The notes under the pieces: model-generated
What the model saw: the letters and a program-made list of their open reading frames with translations, nothing else
What the model was told of the DNA's origin: nothing
The model's database searches: none
Assembly: GCA_963839685.1 (NCBI GenBank)
Contig: CAWIVS010000011.1
Span: 744,001 to 808,000 of the forward strand
Source of the DNA: CADEED01 sp963839685
GTDB lineage: Bacteria; Pseudomonadota; Gammaproteobacteria; Steroidobacterales; Steroidobacteraceae
DNA length: 64,000 nucleotides
Direction of reading: 5' to 3'
Made by a program: the position numbers and the translations under genes
Part shown: piece by piece, positions 28,607-40,708 of the stretch
Position numbering within the stretch: position 1 is the stretch's first letter
How the letters are laid out: the number at the start of each line of letters is the position of its first letter

Positions 28607-29723
28607 TCAGCCGCCGCCAGCCGTGGACGAGTCCGGTGCGGAATTGGCAAGCGCGACCAGCGCAGCCTCACGCAGCTTGAAAGATCCGGACGCGGCGACG
28701 CGCTCACCGGCCGCGAGCCCGTCGCCGATCACCACCTCGTCGCCGGCCAAGGCTGCAACCTGCACCGCGCGCAGGTGCGCACGGATCTTGCCGTCCTTGT
28801 CTTCGGCGAGCACGAACACGTGGTCGCCGCCCGGCCCCTTGCGCAGCGCGCTGGCCGGGATGACGACGCCGCTGCGCGGCGCTCCCACCGGCACTTCGAC
28901 GCGCACCGAGGCCCCCGGCGGCGGTGCCAATTGCGCGTCCGCCATGCGCGCCCGGACCACGGTGTTGCGTGTCGCGGGATCGACGCGCGCGTCGAGCGCC
29001 AGCACCTGTGCGGTGACTGGCGTCGTGTCGCGGGCGGTGAAGACCAGCGATGTCGGTGCCCTTGCGCAGCGTCGCGCCCACGTGCTGCGCCACCGTGAAG
29101 TCGACGTAGGTGGCTTCATCAACGCCCTGAAGAGTCGTGAGCTGTGTGCCTTCATTTAGGTACTGCCCCTCGTGCACGTCCGAGATGCCGATGCGTGCAC
29201 GAAACGGCGCGCGAATGGTCTTGCGGGCGATGATGGCCCGGGTACGCGCCATCTGCGCCACCGCCACGTCGCGTTGCGCGCGCGCGGTGTCCAGCTCCAT
29301 CTGCGAGGCGGCGCGACGCTCGACCATGCGCTGCATGCGTTCGAGTTGGGTTACGGCCAGGTCGCGTTGCGCCTCCAGCGCCTGCAACTCGGCCTGTTCC
29401 ACCGAGACGTCCAGGCCCACCAGTACCGTACCGGCCGCGACGATGTCGCCCGGAGTCAGGTGAACGTGACGCACCGTGCCCGGCAATTCGTTGCGAACCG
29501 TGATCGAGCGCAGGGCCACCACCGTGCCGATGGCCGTGGTCGTCTGGCTGTGTTCGCGCGACTCGGCAATCGCGGCCATTACCGATTCCATCGGCTCCGG
29601 CTGATTCGATGCCGCGGCATTGGTTTCGTCGATCGAGGCTTGTTTCCATGCCGCGAGCGCCACGCCGGCTGAAAGAACCGCGACGATCAGGCTCACCGCG
29701 CGCACCCGCTGTCCACTTCCCAT
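28607..29723 (-). CDS. RND efflux periplasmic adaptor (membrane fusion protein), one frameshift
   Basis: About 372 residues from the ATG at 29723 (purine-rich GGGAGAAGG upstream). A signal anchor, lipoyl half-motifs (LPGTVRHVHLTPGDIV, VLVGLDVSVEQAE), an alpha-hairpin coiled coil (residues about 110-170) and beta-barrel segments (ARIGISDVHEGQYL, VVIPASALRKG) give a complete membrane-fusion protein. The frame shifts near 29049, beside CTGG; deleting one base links TDI to LVFTARDTTP. It bridges the RND permease, encoded 25 bases downstream, to an outer-membrane channel. Confidence 0.9.
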
Positions 29724-29811
29724 GTGCCTTCTCCCAGGCTTCAAGCTTTGGGAGAAAAGAGTAGGAATTTGCTGGGGTGTCTGGCATCACCCGGCGGGAT
29801 CAGCCCGGCCG

Positions 29812-30844
29812 CTACATCGGGTGAGTCACTCCTACTTCATTTGAGGGAGATGTGAATCCGGGAACCAGCGCCCGGTAGATCGGCTCGTTCCACGCGTCCT
29901 TGTCGATGTCGTACACGATGAAGTTGCTGTCGAACTGCCAGTAGGTCCAGGCCCAGCCGCGATTCTCGGCAGCGCGCGCCACCGCGGCGGTGTACTTGAT
30001 GCGGTCTTCCTGCGGCGCCTTGTCGTAGGCGCCGAACTCACCTAGCAGGATGGGGCGGTTGTTCTGCTTCGCCCAGGCCTGTGCCAGGTCGAAGTTCTTC
30101 TCGATCTTTGCGTAGTCCTCGGGCTTGCCCCAGTGAATGCCCGACAGGTTGGTGTACTCCGGTGCCCAGCGTGCGCCCTGGTGCGTGAACTCGTGCGGTT
30201 CGTAGTAGTGCACGGTCACGATGATGTGCCGGTCATTCGCGGGCAACTCGAGCTTCGGCAGCCACGACATGTTGTTCCAGAACGCGGGGCCGATGATGAC
30301 GTTGCGGGTGGGGTTGCTCTTGCGGATGACGGCCAGTGCCTCCGCATGCAGGACATTCCATACGTCGTTCATGGCGCGGTTCGGCTCGTTGAGGATCTCG
30401 AACATCACGTTCACCGGGCTGTTCCTGTAGTGCTCGGCAACCTGGGTCCAGAACGCCAGAACCAGCCGGCGGCAGCGGCCGGTGTCCTCGTGACACCTTT
30501 CGTAGTCGTGCTCATCGAGGACTACGTGTAGTCCCTGCTTCACCGCCTCGTCGACGAGCCCGTCAAGAATCGCAAACCAGTTCGAGCGAAAGTTCGAGCT
30601 TCTCGTTCATGTGCCGAAAGCCGTACAGGTTGATACGCACCGTGTCGAAGCCGCCGTCCTTGATGATCTTGAAATGTCGCGGCTTGAAGCGGCCCTTCGC
30701 GGGGTCCTGCCACAGTGGGTCGTAGCCCACGATGTTCACGCCACGCTTCATCTGCGCGACCTGATCGGCAGCCGGGAGCGGAGCGTCCGCGGCGTACGCC
30801 GTGGCGCCCGCGAAAAGCACGGTGAGAGTGAGAATCCATTTCAT
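29812..30844 (-). CDS. Secreted glycoside hydrolase family 5 (cellulase-like), one frameshift
   Basis: About 343 residues. Signal peptide MKWILTLTVLFAGATAYA from the ATG at 30844. GH5 features: FKIIKDGGFDTVRINL near residue 60, catalytic acid Glu in FEILNEPN, HYYEPHEFTHQ, and nucleophile Glu in ILLGEFGAYDK. The frame shifts near 30580; deleting one base joins LSLE to WFAILDGLVDEAVKQGLHV. The family hydrolyses beta-1,4 or beta-1,3 glucans and related polysaccharides in the periplasm or outside. No carbohydrate-binding module. Its stop lies 88 bases before the RND adaptor start, so co-transcription is possible but not obvious functionally. Confidence 0.9.
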
Positions 30845-30920
30845 GGCGCTTGTCCTGGGATGCCGGTGGCCTTCGCGAAAATCGCGAGCGCAGTGGTCAG
30901 CGCGCAGCCGACGAAACTTT

Positions 30921-31226
30921 TCATTTTTTCCCGAACAGCGCGTCGAGCGCCGCGCGTGACGCGTCAACTTCGCCGGTATTGGGCGCGACATAGGCGCCGA
31001 CCTTCGGCTTGAAGTGATCGCAGAAGTTGGCCTTGGTCTTTTCGCGTACTTCTTCGGCCGTGGGCTCGCGGCAATGTTTCGCGACCCGGGTGTCGTACTC
31101 CACGCACATGCGGCACACATGCAACTCGGATCGGCAGGCCTTGCATTCCTCCAGGCGGCGCAGCGGCAGCGTCAACTCCTCGAGCGACGCGCCGCAATGC
31201 CAGCAGGTGAGGCCATGTGGGGACAC
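30921..31226 (-). CDS. Cys-rich zinc-ribbon-like conserved hypothetical protein
   Basis: About 101 residues. Cysteines are arranged as CWHCG, CKAC, CRMCVEYD, HCREP and NFCDHF, a pattern seen in short proteobacterial proteins of unknown function. It probably binds one or two zinc ions. The best start is the GTG at 31226, which lies inside the arm of a REP-like palindrome; the longer in-frame extension is just translated repeat. It is encoded between double uvrA and the GH5 gene on the same strand. Confidence 0.72.
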   Translation of the reverse strand: MSPHGLTCWHCGASLEELTLPLRRLEECKACRSELHVCRMCVEYDTRVAKHCREPTAEEVREKTKANFCDHFKPKVGAYVAPNTGEVDASRAALDALFGKK

Positions 31227-31332
31227 TCCCCATTTTCTAGCAAAAGGGGCCGCACCTCGCCAATGCTTTTGATTCAGCCATGTCGCGACAGGGAGGTGCG
31301 GCCCCTTTTGCCTGCAAATGGGGAGTGTCCCC
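31219..31332. repeat. REP-like palindrome B
   Basis: Arms 31219-31258 and 31293-31332 (40 bases each, four mismatches), beginning GGGGACACTCCCCATTTT, with a 34-base spacer. It lies immediately upstream of the zinc-ribbon gene and six bases from the uvrA stop. The left arm supplies the likely GTG start of the zinc-ribbon gene. Confidence 0.85.
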
Positions 31333-31337
31333 ATTCC

Positions 31338-34300
31338 TCAGGCACGCCGTTCGGCGAGGAACTCCTTCAGCACTGTGCCGGTGTGCGACTGTCCGGCCCT
31401 GGCGATGACGGCCGCGGGCGGCCCGCAGGCGACGACCTTGCCACCGCCCGCGCCGGCTTCCGGGCCCATGTCGATGATCCAGTCGGCCTCGGCCATGACG
31501 TCGAGATTGTGCTCGACCACCACCACGGTGTTGCCGGCGTCGACCAGCCGATGCAGCACGATGATGAGCTTTTCCACGTCGGCCATGTGCAAACCCACCG
31601 TCGGCTCGTCGAGCACGTACAGCGTGTGCTGCGGTTTCTGGCGCGGCGCGCGGCGCTCTGGCCCGCGCACCTTGGCGAGCTCGGTCACGAGTTTTATGCG
31701 CTGCGCCTCGCCGCCGGAGAGCGTCGGGCTGGGTTGCCCCAGCGTCAGGTATCCGAGGCCCACGTCCTGCAGCAGCCGCAGCGCGTGATGAATCGCCGCG
31801 TGGGAAGCGAAGAAATCCACCGCGTCATCGATGTTCATTTCCAGCAGATCGCCCACCGACTTGCCGCGCCAGAGGATCGACAGCGTCTCCGCGTTGAAGC
31901 GCCGCCCGCGGCAGGAGTCGCACAACACCTTCACATCCGGCAGGAAGTTCATCTCGATGGTCTGCATGCCCTGGCCAGCGCAGGCCTCGCAGCGGCCGCC
32001 GGCCGTGTTGAAAGAGAAGCGGCTGGTGGTGTAGCCGGCGATCTTCGCCTCCGTAGTACCTGCGAATATCCGGCGAATATCGTCCCAGAAGCCGATATAG
32101 GTGGCGGGGCAGGAGCGGGGCGTCTTGCCGATGGGTGACTGGTCGACCTCGAGCACGCGGTCGATGTGCTCGACGCCGCGCACCGCTTCCACGCCGATGA
32201 GCTCGGGTAGTTTGGCGCCACGAATAGCCTTGCCGACCAGGCGCTTGAGGTTGGCGTACAGCACGTCGCGCGCCACCGTGGACTTGCCCGAGCCGGAAAC
32301 CCCGGTCACCACGCACAAGCGTCCCACGGGAATGGAGATGTCCACCTTCGACACGTTGTGCAGCTCGACATTGTCGAGGCGGAGCTGCGCGGCGCGTACA
32401 CCGGTGGCGCGCCGCGGTTCGCCCGAATGAGTGAGGGGCTTCGCCAGGAAGCGGCCCGTGACGGAGGCGGGATTGTTCTTGAGCTCATCCACCGTGCCGG
32501 CAGCAACCACTTCGCCGCCGCGCACGCCGGCGCCGGGCCCGAGATCGATCACATGATCGGCGCGCCGGATGGTGTCTTCATCGTGCTCGACCACGATCAG
32601 CGTATTGCGGTGTTTCGCGAGCTCGGCCAGCGCATCGAGCAGCACGCGGTTGTCGCGCGGGTGCAGCCCGATGGTGGGCTCGTCGAGCACATAACACACG
32701 CCCTGCAGATTCGAGCCGAGCTGCGCCGCGAGCCGGATGCGTTGCGCTTCGCCGCCCGACAGTGTCGGCGCCGCGCGGTTGAGCGGCAGGTATCCGAGCC
32801 CGACGCGCTGCAGGAAGGCCATGCGCGACTTGATCTCGGCCATCAGGTCGCGCGCGATCTCCGCCTCGCGCTTGTTCAGGCGCAATTTCGACACGAACTC
32901 GACGGTGTCATCGATCGGACGTGCCGCGAGCTGCGGCGATGTTTTGGTCGCGGAAGCGCACGTACAGGGCGATCGGGTTGAGACGTTGCCCGTGGCAGGT
33001 CTCGCATTCATGGGCGTCTTCTTCCAGCCATTCGTTCCAGGCGGCTTCCTCACCGCTCTGTTCCTCGTCGAAACCTTCGAGAGCGAGGCCCGTGCCGAAG
33101 CAGTCCTCGCACCAGCCGTGCTTGGAGTTGAACGAGAACAGCCGCGGATCGAGCTCGGCGAAACTCGTGCCGCAGGAGGGGCAGGCGCGCTTGATGCTGA
33201 ACACCTGCACCTTGGGCTTCTTCGCGGTCGAATCGAGATCCAGCACGTGCACCAGGCCCTTGCCGAGATCCAGCGCCTTGATGACATTGCGCTCGAGCGT
33301 GTTATTCATCTCCAGGGCGTTGTCCTTCTGCACGAGGATCTGCGCCACCGGCAACTCGATGGTGTGTTCCTTGAATCGATTCAGGCGCGGCCACTGGTAG
33401 GTCGTGAGCATTTCGCCGTCGACGCGCAGATGTTTATAGCCCGCTTGCGTTGGCCCACTTGGCCAGCTCGGTGTAGTAGCCCTTGCGCGCCACGACCAGC
33501 GGCGCGAGCAGCAGGATGCGCGAGCCCTTGTGCTGCTTGCGCAGCCGCTCGGCGATGCTGGCGGCGGTTTGCGGTTCGATGGCCACGTCGCAGGTGGGGC
33601 AGAACTGCGTCCCGAGCTTGACGTACAGCAGGCGCAGGAAGTGATAGATCTCGGTGAGCGTGGCCACCGTGCTCTTGCGCCCGCCGCGGCTGGTGCGCTG
33701 CTCGATCGCGACCGTGGGCGGAATGCCGTAGATGGCGTCGACGTCGGGCCGCGCCGCCGGCTGCACGAACTGGCGCGCGTAGGCATTCAGCGATTCGAGA
33801 TAACGTCGCTGGCCCTCGTTGAAGATGATGTCGAAGGCCAGCGTGGATTTGCCCGAGCCGCTGACACCGGTGATCACCGTGAAGGCCTCGCGCGGTATCT
33901 CCACGTCGATGTTGCGCAGGTTGTGCTCGCGCGCGCGGTGCACGACGATGGAGTTTCGGGCTGCATAACGCTCCGCGGACTCAGAAGAAATGGGGACATT
34001 CCATTTTCCGGCTGGGTAGTGGGGCCGTCCCGCACACCTGCCTTGGAAAATAGGAATGTCCCCATTTCTTCTTCGTACTCGCGCAGCGCCTTGCCGGTGT
34101 GGGAAGTCGGATGCTTTTCGACGTCCGCGGGCGTACCCGCAACCACGATCGCGCCGCCGCCATCGCCACCCTCGGGTCCCAGGTCGATCAGCCAGTCGGC
34201 GGCGCGGATCACGTCCAGGTTGTGCTCGATGACGATGAGCGAGTGCCCGATCTTGAGCAGCTTGCGGAAGGCGCGCAGTAGTTTGGCGACGTCGTCGAAG

Positions 34301-36941
34301 TGCAGGCCGGTGGTCGGCTCGTCGAACAGGAACAGCTTGCCGCGGATCGACGGTGTGTCGTCAGCCGCGGCCTCGGCGAGATGGCCGGCGAGTTTGAGTC
34401 GCTGTGCTTCGCCGCCCGACAGTGTCGGCACCGGCTGCCCGAGCTTCACGTATTCGAGACCCACGTCCACCAGCGGCTGCAGCCGCACCGCGACACTCGA
34501 ATGGCTCCTGAAGAACGCCAGCGCCTCGGTGACCGTCATGTTGAGCACGTCGGCGATGTTCTTGCGCGTGCCGTCTGCGCCCTCGCGACGGATCTCCAGC
34601 GTCTCGGCGCGATATCGCTTGCCATCGCAGTCCGGGCAGCGCAGGTACACATCCGAGAGGAACTGCATCTCCACGTGCTCGAAGCCGTTACCGTTGCAGG
34701 TGGGGCAGCGACCCGTGCCCGAATTGAAGCTGAACGTGCCCGGGGTGTAGCCGCGGGCCTTCGCCGCGTTTTCGCTGGCGAACAATTCGCGCACCACGTC
34801 GAAGGCGCCCACATAGCTGGCGGGATTGGAGCGCGTGGTACGGCCGATGGAACTCTGGTCGATCATGACCACGTCATCGACCAGGTCCGCGCCGTGCAGG
34901 CGATCGAAGGCGCCGGGCATCTCGCTCGGCTGGCCCAATGCCTTGCGCATGGCCTTGTGCAGCACATCCTCGATGAGCGTGGACTTGCCCGATCCGGAAA
35001 CCCCGGTGACACACACCAGCCGCCGCAGAGGAAATTCCACATCGATGTTGCGCAGATTGTGTTCGTGTGCGCCCGTCAGCCGGATGACGCGCCTCGCGGG
35101 CACCATCACAGCGCGCGGCTCCTTGTCCACCTTGGGCGGCGGCGCGCGCGGCGCGACCTGCAATGCGCCCGACAGGTACTGGCCGGTGAGTGATCGCGGG
35201 TTGGCGCGAATAGCCTCCGGCGTGTCAAAAGCCACGATTTCGCCGCCGCGCTCACCGGCTCCCGGACCCAGGTCCAGCAACCGGTCCGCCGCCAGCATGA
35301 TCTGCGGATCGTGTTCCACGACCACCAGCGAATTGCCCGCATCGCGCAGTCGATGCATCACCTGCGTCACGCGCTGCATGTCGCGCGGATGCAGGCCGAT
35401 CGATGGCTCATCCAGCACGAACAGCGTGTTCACCAGCGAGGTGCCGAGCGCGGTAGTCAGGTTGATGCGCTGGACTTCGCCGCCCGACAGCGTGCGTGAC
35501 TGGCGATCGAGTGTGAGATAGCCGAGGCCCACTTCGCACAGGTACGCGAAGCGTGTGCGGACCTCCGTCAGCAGCAGGTCCGCGGCCTCATCCAGCGGCG
35601 CGGGCAGCGTCAGCGCGTCGAAGAACGCGCGGGCACGATCGAGCGGCAAGAGCATCAGGTCGTGGATGCCCTGGCCGGCAATGCGCCACAGCAACGCGTC
35701 GGACTTGAGCCGCGATCCGCCGCAGGCGGTGCAGGGCGTATAGGCGCGATACCGCGACAGCAGCACGCGCACGTGCATCTTGTACGCCTTGGTCTCGAGC
35801 CACTCGAAGAAGCGCTTGGCGCCGTACCAGACTTTCTTTTCCCAGCGGCCTTCGCCTTCGATCACCCACTTGCGGTGGTCCTCGCTCAACGCATACCAGG
35901 GCGTGTCGAGCGGGATGTGGCGCTTCTTGGCGAACCTGACCAGGTCGTCCTGGCATTCCTTGTACGACTTGGTCTGCCAGGGTTTGACCGCGCCGCCGGC
36001 CAGCGTCTTCGTCTCGTCCGGAATGACGAGGCCGTAGTCGATGCCAATGATGCGACCAAAGCCGCGGCAGGTTTCGCAGGCCCCCACCGGCGAATTGAAC
36101 GAGAACAGCGAGGGCACCGGGTCGCGATAGGAAAGGTCGCAGTCCGCGCAGTGCAGTTCGCTGGAATATTTCCAGCGTTCGAGTTAGTTGGCGGATCGCT
36201 TTCATCCACCACGTGCAGGTTGATGCGCCCGCGCCCCACGCGCAGCGCCGTCTCGATCGATTCCATGACGCGCGCGCGTTCGGCATTGCCGAGACGCAGA
36301 CGATCCTGCACGACCTCGAGCGTGTCGCCATTCCGTTCGTGGATTCGCGAATAGCCCTGCGCTTCGAGGAGCTTGCGGACTTCGCTTTCCTTGAAGTTCT
36401 TCGGCACCGGGATCGGAAAGCAGACATAGACGCGCGGATCGCCCGCCGCCGCCGCGCGTTGCGTGGCATCGACGAAGATGCTTTCGGCGGTGTCGCGGCG
36501 CACCGGCTTGCCGCAGTTCCGGCAATGCAGCGTCGCGGCGCGCGCGTACAGCAGTTTCAGGTGGTCGTTGAGCTCGGTCATCGTGCCGACGGTGGAGCGC
36601 GAGGTGCGCACCGGGTTGGTCTGGTCGATGGCGATGGCCGGGGGAATTCCCTCGATACGATCCACGGCCGGCTTGTCCATGCGGTCGAGGAACTGGCGCG
36701 CGTACGGCGAGAACGTCTCGACATAACGACGCTGGCCTTCGGCATACAAGGTGTCGAACACCAGCGAGGACTTGCCCGAGCCGGATACGCCGGTCACGAC
36801 CACCAATTCGTGCAGCGGAATTTCGAGATGCAGATTCTTGAGATTGTTCTGCCGCGCTCCGTGCACCACGATCGACGCGCGCGGCCGGGCCTTCGCTGGC
36901 GCGACGCTTGCTGGCTTGCGCGATGCACGCGAGTCGTTCAT
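31338..36941 (-). CDS. uvrA: Double-length UvrA excinuclease subunit (tandem fusion), frameshifted
   Basis: A reconstructed product of about 1,865 residues holds two complete UvrA units in tandem. Unit 1 (from 36941) has Walker A GVSGSGKSS, CRNCGKPV zinc ligands, TLSGGEVQRINL, a second Walker A, CPTCNGNG/CPDCDGKRY and LSGGEAQRLKLAG. Unit 2 (from about 33943) has GVSGSGKSTLAFDI, LSGGEAQRIRLAAQ, CEACAGQG/CDSCRGRRF and LSGGEAQRIKLVTEL. UvrA dimers find bulky DNA damage and load UvrB; in this form the dimer is presumably covalent. Frame breaks lie near 36183, 34002, 33445 and 32935, each one base. Similar long UvrA proteins occur in other proteobacteria, usually beside a normal UvrA elsewhere. 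Confidence 0.9.
33985..34070. repeat. REP-like palindrome C inside uvrA
   Basis: Arms begin AAGAAATGGGGACATTCC at 33985 and end at 34070. The left arm lacks one T (after 34002) present in the right arm. It sits exactly between the two UvrA units and is read in frame on the minus strand as MGTFLFSKAGVRDGPTTQP. Restoring the missing T removes the frameshift and makes the two units one open frame. Confidence 0.82.
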
Positions 36942-37039
36942 GTACTGCAGGGATTTCCCATACGCGGATCGGTTATTGTACCGACCGTGTCAAGGGGGCG
37001 GCGCGAGAATCGTCCGACAACACGAAGAACGGGGGATGG

Positions 37040-38684
37040 ATGGCTGAGGATTCACGGGGGATCGATCCGGCGCATCGGCGCGTCATTTTTGCGTCGTCGC
37101 TGGGCACCGTATTCGAGTGGTACGACTTCTACCTGTACGGTTCGCTGGTCGCGATCATCACCAAGAAGTTCTTCTCGGGGATGAACGACACCACGGCCTT
37201 CCTGTTCGCACTACTGGCCTTCGCGGCCGGATTCTTCGTGCGCCCCTTCGGTGCGCTGGTATTCGGCCGGCTTGGCGATATGGTCGGCCGCAAGTACACC
37301 TTCCTTCTCACCATCGTCATCATGGGCGCGTCGACGGCGCTCGTCGGCTGCCTGCCGACGTACGAGACGATCGGCATCACGGCGCCCATCCTCTTCATCG
37401 TGCTGCGGCTGCTGCAGGGCCTCGCGCTCGGTGGTCAGTACGGCGGGGCGGCGACCTACATTTCGGAACACGCCCCGGAGGGCAGGCGCGGCCTCTACAC
37501 GAGCTGGATCCAGACCACGGCGACGCTGGGCTTCTTTCTCTCGCTGCTCGTCATTCTCGGGTGCCGCTTCGCGCTGGGCCCCGAGCAGTTCGATGCCTGG
37601 GGCTGGCGCGTGCCGTTCCTGCTCTCGACGGTGCTGCTGCTGATCTCCGTGTACATCCGTCTGCAATTGCAGGAATCGCCGGAGTTCCAGGAGATCAAGG
37701 CCGCGGGCCAGTTGTCGAAGGCGCCACTGTCCGAGTCGTTCGGACAGTGGGCGAACCTCAAGATCGTGCTGCTCGCCTTGTTTGGCGCCGTCGCCGGCCA
37801 GGCCGTCGTGTGGTACGGCGGTCAGTTCTACGCATTGCTGTTCCTCGAGAAGACGCTGCAGGTCGATTCGACGAGCGCGCAGCTCGTGATGGCCGCCGCG
37901 CTGCTCATCGCGACGCCGTTCTTCGTGGTGTTCGGCGCGACTGTCGGACAAGATCGGCCGCAAGAAGATCGTGATCGCGGGTTGCCTGATCGCGGCGCTC
38001 ACTTATTTCCCGATTTTCAAGGGCATCACGCACTTCGCGAATCCGGCGCTGGATGCGGCGGTGAAGGCATCGCCGGTCACGGTGGTGGCGAACACCGCGC
38101 AATGCAGCTTCCAGTTCGATCCAGTGGGCAAGAAGCAGTACAAGACGGGTTGCGATCTCGCGAAGGGCGCGCTCGCGCGCATGGGCGTGTCGTACACCAT
38201 TGGGGACGATTCGCCGAGTCGCGATATCGATGCCACTGTTCTGGTCGGTAACGACTCCGTCGAAGTCAAAGATCTGCAAGGCACCTTGTCCGCCGCCGAA
38301 TACAAGAAGGCGCAGGACGCGGTTGGAGCGCGGCTCAAGGAAGCACTCACGACAGCCGGCTATCCGGCGAAGGCCGACATGAACGCCTTCAACTACCCGA
38401 TGGTCTTCCTGCTGTGCACGATCCTCGTGATCTACGTGACCATGGTGTACGGACCCATCGCCGCCTGGCTGGTCGAACTATTTCCTGCGCGGATTCGATA
38501 TACCTCGATGTCATTGCCATATCACATCGGCAATGGCTGGTTCGGCGGCTTCCTGCCCGTGACCTCGTTCGCCATCGTGGCGGCCACCGGGAACATCTAC
38601 AACGGACTTTGGTACCCGGTCGTGGTGGCCGCGATCACCTTCGTGATCGGCGGCCTGTTCCTGCGCGAGACCGCGAAGAGTTAG
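37040..38684 (+). CDS. MHS-family MFS transporter (metabolite:H+ symporter), one frameshift
   Basis: About 547 residues from the ATG at 37040 (GGGGG upstream). Hallmarks of the MHS group: FEWYDFYLYGSL in TM1, RPFGALVFGRLGDMVGRKYT after TM2, and LRLLQGLALGGQYGGAATYISEHAP before TM5. A frameshift at 37940 (extra A before CTG) splits FGA from LSDKIGRKK. An extramembrane insert of about 120 residues, containing two Cys (AQCSF, TGCDLAKGA), sits before TM9. Likely substrate is a small organic or amino acid moved with protons. No neighbour indicates which. Confidence 0.88.
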
Positions 38685-38746
38685 TCGACAAACCACCGGT
38701 GCGGCGCGGACCGTTCTATACTCTTCGCGGTCAGGGGAGGTGGAAC

Positions 38747-40708
38747 ATGGGTCGATTCAGGCTGCGGTGCGCGCACGTATGCGCCGCGATCATGTCTCTC
38801 GTCTCAGGGAACGCGGGCGCTGCGGTGCCGACGCTCGATGCGTTTTTCCAGGGCGCGCAGATCCATTCGGTGTCGATCTCGCCGAACGGCAAACTGCTGG
38901 CGATGATCGTGACCGCCGACGGCAAGGACTTCGTCGCGGTCAAGGATCGCACCAGCGCCACGCCCGCCACACCGGTGCTCGCGCCCAATGAAAACGATGA
39001 CTTCAGGCCTTCCTGGTGCCAATGGGGCAACGACGAGCGCCTGCTGTGCAGTTTCCGCGGCCGCGAGCGCGACAAGTATCTGCACAAGGTCTTTCCGGTC
39101 ACACGCCTGGTGGCCGTGAACCGCGACGGCAGCCAGCAGAAGAAGCTCCTGCAGAACCCCTTCCAGCCGAGCGGCCAGATCAACGATCAGCATCATCGAC
39201 TGGACGCCCGAAGAGCCGCGCAGCGTGCTCATCGAGAAGTTCAACCCGCAGATCGGGCTGCGCGTGCTGAAACTCGACATCTACAGTGGTGAAACCGAGC
39301 TCTACGAAAAGGGGCGCCAGTACATCGGCAGCTTCGGTACCGATGGACACGGCAAGGTGCGGCTGGGCTGGGGACGTTACCAGCTCAAGAACTACTACTT
39401 CGCCAAGCTCGAGGGTGACAAGGAGTGGCGTCAGCTGGCCAGGGTCAACACTCTCGTCCACGGACGAGGGATTCACGCCGATCGCGGTCATTCGCGGCAC
39501 CAACTACGCCTATGCGATGCGCGATCACGAGGGCCGCGCCGCACTCTGGAAGATCGATCTCGCCGACAAGGAAGATCCGCAACTGGTGTTCGCCAGCTCG
39601 CGCGTCGACGTGCGCCCGGTCTACACGCCCGACAACCGCGTGCTCGCCGTGTATCCGGATTCCGGCAGCAAGGACGCGATCTATGTCGAGCCCGGCGCCG
39701 AGTTGTTAGGCGAGGTGCTCGGCCGGCTGTTCAAGGACAAGATGTACTACATCCAGGACATGAGCGCCGACATGAAGACCGTGGTGGTCATGGCCGAAAG
39801 CGACGTGCTCGCGCCCGAGTTCAACGTGCTCGACATGAGCGGCGCCGCAGGCGAAGTTGCAGCGGGTCGGATCGCGGTTCCCGGGGCTCGCCAACACGGA
39901 TCTCGCGAAGACCGAATACCTCTTCTACCCGGCGCGCGACGGCACGCCGATTCCGGCGTTCCTCACGCGGCCGGTCAACGCCGTCGGGCTTCCGCCGCTC
40001 ATCATCATGCCGCACGGCGGACCGTGGGCGCGCGACAGCCTGGGGATTCGACAGCTGGGTGCAGGCGCTGGCGCGCGAAGGTTATGCCGTGCTGCAGATG
40101 AACTATCGCGGATCCGGCGGGTACGGCACGAAATGGCGCGAGGCTTCTTACAAGGACTGCGGCGGCCTGCCGTATTCGGACACCATCGACGGGCTGAAGT
40201 GGGCGGTCGGAGAAGAAATTTGCCGATCCGGCGCGTGTTTGCGTGATGGGTGGCAGCTTCGGTGGCTACCTGGCGCTGTTGAGCTGCGGCACGCGACAGC
40301 CCGAAACTCAAATGCGTGGTGTCCGTGGCCGGGGTCAGCGACCTGCGCGAGCTCAGGAACGATTCGAACTTCTTCGCGAATTCCCTGGTCGTGAAGGACA
40401 TGATCGGCAACGACCCGGAGAAGTTGAAGGCGCGATTCGCCGCGACTGCACGCGCCAACGTGAGCGTGCCGGTGTTGCTGGTGCACGGCGTCGAGGATTA
40501 CACCGCCGAGCCCGACCAGTCGCGATTCATGGCGAAGGCGCTGACCGCGGCTAACAAGCCGTACAAGATGGTCATGATGGAGGACACCGACCACTACTTC
40601 ACGACCCAGGCCCAGCAGCGCCAGTTGTTCACCGAGATCACGGATTTCGTGCGCCCGCTGCTGTCTCCTACGCCGGCGACCCAGGCCGCGGCCACGCCGC
40701 TCGGCTAA
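38747..40708 (+). pseudogene. S9-family (prolyl oligopeptidase-like) peptidase, six frameshifts
   Basis: Start ATG at 38747 with GGGGAGG upstream and a signal peptide ending NAGAA. Reading frame must change near 39185, 39455, 39850, 40040, 40212 and 40297; each is fixed by removing one base. The reconstructed protein of about 650 residues has a beta-propeller-like N-terminus (SVSISPNGKLLAMI, GRYQLKNYYFAKLEGD) and an alpha/beta hydrolase end: HGGPW, NYRGSGGYG, nucleophile in VMGGSFGGY, Asp region VHGVEDYTAEPDQS and His in DTDHYF. It would trim peptides in the periplasm. A second, intact S9 peptidase is at 58920. The clustered identical-type indels suggest assembly error, so the gene may be intact in the organism. 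Confidence 0.8.

Noticed and set aside
27340..28680. Long open frame on the + strand opposite the RND pump
   Set aside because: It is antisense to a well-supported family gene, is rich in His/Arg/Gln, has no recognisable motif and no ribosome site; GC-rich genes routinely create such frames.
36150..36210. Programmed frameshifting in uvrA
   Set aside because: No slippery heptamer or downstream structure at the break; other breaks nearby have different contexts, so error is simpler.
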